Assembly: GCA_035532535.1 (NCBI GenBank)
Contig: DATKQT010000003.1
Location: forward strand, 21,681-85,680
Origin: Palsa-739 sp035532535
Lineage (GTDB): Bacteria; Actinomycetota; Thermoleophilia; Gaiellales; Gaiellaceae
Reading direction: 5' to 3'
Length of the DNA stretch: 64,000 nucleotides
The position numbers and the translations under genes were made by a program. Under the pieces are notes generated by a model, which was given only the letters and a program-made list of their open reading frames with translations, searched no databases and was not told where the DNA came from. How positions within the stretch are numbered: the stretch's first letter is position 1; every line of letters begins with the position of its first letter. This document shows, piece by piece, positions 62,764-64,000 of the stretch.

Positions 62764-63515
62764 GCGGACTGGGCGCCGGAGCGCGTGAGCAGCACGTTCG
62801 ACGGCGAGCTCGGCAGCCCGTTCACGAGCTTTCCTGCGAGCGTGATGTCGAGCGCCGAGGGGCGTCCCATCCGCACCCACAGGCGTTGCTGCACCTGGAA
62901 CCGCTTCGCCTGGCCCTGCTCGAGGACGCCTTCGAAGAGCAGTTTCCCGTTCGGCCCGCCCGCGCGGACGAGCAGCCAGCAGCGGCCGCGCGCCGCGCTG
63001 ATGCTCGTGAACACCGGCGCCGTCGAGACGGCGGGCACCGTCACGGCGGGGGTCGTTGCCGTCGCGGTCGGCGACGGCGCGGCGGCCGCCACGCTTCCGG
63101 CACCCGACGGCGGCCGGGCCCGCGACGGCGGCGTCGACGATCCGGCGAGTCGCCAGGCCGCGAGCCCAGCGACGGCGGCGCCGACGACGAGGACGGCGGC
63201 GAGCGTCACGAGCACGCCGCGCTGGAGGTGGCGGACGTCCGCCGACGCGTGCGGCACGAGGGGCGGGGCCTCCTCGTCGCGGCGGGCGCTGCGCGCGTTG
63301 TACTCGTCGATGTAGAGCTGGCCGTTGAGGCCGAGGTGCTCCGAGTACGTGCGCAGGAAGCCCTTCGTGTACGCCTCGCCGGGGAGCATGTCCCAGCGCT
63401 CCTCTTCGAGCGCGGTCAGATACCGCTCGCGGATGCGAATCGCCTTGTGGACGTCGGCTGGGCTGAAGCCGCGCCGGGTCCGGGCTTCCCGAAGGCTGTC
63501 GCCGATCTGGAACAC
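62760..63515 (-). CDS. RodZ-like protein (HTH, one membrane helix, DUF4115)
   Basis: 251 residues, GTG start. Cytoplasmic N-terminal helix-turn-helix of the HTH_25 type (IGDSLREARTRRGFSPADVHKAIRIRERYLTALEEERWDMLPGEAYTKGFLRTYSEHLGLN), one transmembrane helix (about 99-119), a Pro/Thr/Ala linker and a C-terminal beta-rich DUF4115 domain (CWLLVRAGGPNGKLLFEGVLEQGQAKRFQVQQRLWVRMG). RodZ ties MreB to the membrane; the rod cluster 8-13 kb upstream supports a shape role. Confidence 0.88.
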   Translation of the reverse strand: MFQIGDSLREARTRRGFSPADVHKAIRIRERYLTALEEERWDMLPGEAYTKGFLRTYSEHLGLNGQLYIDEYNARSARRDEEAPPLVPHASADVRHLQRGVLVTLAAVLVVGAAVAGLAAWRLAGSSTPPSRARPPSGAGSVAAAAPSPTATATTPAVTVPAVSTAPVFTSISAARGRCWLLVRAGGPNGKLLFEGVLEQGQAKRFQVQQRLWVRMGRPSALDITLAGKLVNGLPSSPSNVLLTRSGAQSA

Positions 63516-63531
63516 GTTGTGTGAATTGTGG

Positions 63532-63565
63532 CCAACACTGTGGAAAAGCGCCAGGGCAGTGTTGG
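63532..63565. repeat. Inverted repeat upstream of the RodZ-like gene
   Basis: CCAACACTG (63532-63540) and CAGTGTTGG (63557-63565) are perfect 9-base arms with a 16-base spacer. A second small palindrome, GTGTT-GGA-AACAC, overlaps the right arm. The region is AT-richer than its surroundings and lies just before the RodZ-like GTG. A repressor operator or a promoter-overlapping site is likely. Confidence 0.55.
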
Positions 63566-63593
63566 AAACACCGTGGATACGGCGTGAAGATGC

Positions 63594-63989
63594 TTAGGAG
63601 GCCGTCGCAGCGCGTGGATCGTCCTCGGCCAGTTGCCACCAGACGGCGACGAAGTACGGCAGGCCCGCCAGCGTGGCCGGGGCAACGACGAAGGCGGTGG
63701 GCACCCGGGAGCCGTCCTTCCGCTGCACGAGGCGGACGCCTTCGCGCATGTCCTGGCTGAAGAGCCGAGTCCGGTCGAACCCGCCCTCGGTGAAGGCGCC
63801 GACGTCGTGGGCGAGCAATTCCTCACGGCTGTGCCCGAGCAGCTCGGCTGCTCGCCGGTTCACGGCGACCATGTGGCCGTCGTCGTCGTAGACCGTGATG
63901 GCGAAGAACGCGCTCTCGGCCGCCTCGCCGAGCAGCGCTTCGTGCAGCAGGTCGGGCGTCGGGGAGCGTCCGGCCACAACGGCCAGCAT
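63594..63989 (-). CDS. PAS-domain protein (may extend past the window)
   Basis: 131 residues from ATG at 63989. One PAS fold is seen: FFAITVYDDDGHMVAVNRRAAELLGHSREELLAHDVGAFTEGG, then GVRLVQRKDGSRVPTAFVVAPATLAGLPYFVAVWWQ. No output domain follows. Only 11 bases remain to the window edge and the frame stays open, so a longer N-terminus is possible. It probably works as a small sensor or a subunit of a kinase system. Confidence 0.75.
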   Translation of the reverse strand: MLAVVAGRSPTPDLLHEALLGEAAESAFFAITVYDDDGHMVAVNRRAAELLGHSREELLAHDVGAFTEGGFDRTRLFSQDMREGVRLVQRKDGSRVPTAFVVAPATLAGLPYFVAVWWQLAEDDPRAATAS

Positions 63990-64000
63990 GACCTGTCGAG

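Overview
The window is one high-GC stretch, coding-dense, with many GTG and TTG starts, 1-4 base stop/start overlaps and several promoter-like -10 boxes placed only 6-12 bases before a start codon. Together with the zinc-type S14, the lidless short adenylate kinase, the rpoB-rpoC-rpsL-rpsG-fusA-tuf order and the fused S10-spc-alpha ribosomal block, this points to an actinobacterium. A deep lineage such as Thermoleophilia is my guess, not something the sequence proves. I saw no IS element, prophage, CRISPR array, tRNA or rRNA.

Layout. 1-6.4 kb: the 3' part of rpoB and a long rpoC. 6.5-9.5 kb: a secreted protein of unknown function and a GAF-GGDEF diguanylate cyclase, inserted between rpoC and rpsL. 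9.5-29.6 kb: one nearly unbroken translation block, rpsL-rpsG-fusA-tuf-[S10]-[spc]-secY-adk-map-infA-rpmJ-rpsM-rpsK-rpsD-rpoA-rplQ, including the short genes rpmD and rpmJ. 29.7-31 kb: a VIT-like membrane protein and truA. 31-38.5 kb (minus strand): two paralogous signalling cassettes, each a structured leader, a tiny one-pass membrane peptide, a multi-pass GGDEF-HD-GYP protein and a DUF5317 membrane protein. A GH38 alpha-mannosidase lies between them. 38.5-50 kb: HAD phosphatase, ligA, a PBP4-type peptidase, a LuxR-type response regulator, a divergent pair of coiled-coil cell-wall proteins (3D domain and NlpC/P60), an acyl-CoA ligase, Ku, a mini HTH gene with an attenuator-like leader, an alpha/beta hydrolase and an SSB. 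50-63.5 kb: the rod-shape cluster mreB-mreC-mreD-PBP2-rodA, then RNase E/G, rplU, rpmA, obg, nadD, rsfS and a RodZ-like gene. A PAS protein lies at the right edge.

How the genes fit together. Most of the window is growth machinery: RNA polymerase, ribosome, protein export, the elongasome and ribosome assembly. Against that background three things stand out. (1) The duplicated leader / mini-membrane-peptide / GGDEF-HD-GYP / DUF5317 cassette looks like a c-di-GMP signalling unit with its own small membrane partner; it is the best candidate for an undescribed system here. (2) Several core proteins carry long charged or low-complexity tails (RpoB, S3, S5, S17, L15, L21, RNase E), and ribosomal protein S12 naturally has Arg43 and Ala88 at the two classical streptomycin-resistance positions. 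(3) Three genes (GH38, NlpC/P60, response regulator) have conserved N-termini that can only be reached from ATC or CTG starts.

All functional calls rest on motif recognition by eye. Promoters and RNA structures are pattern-based and untested.
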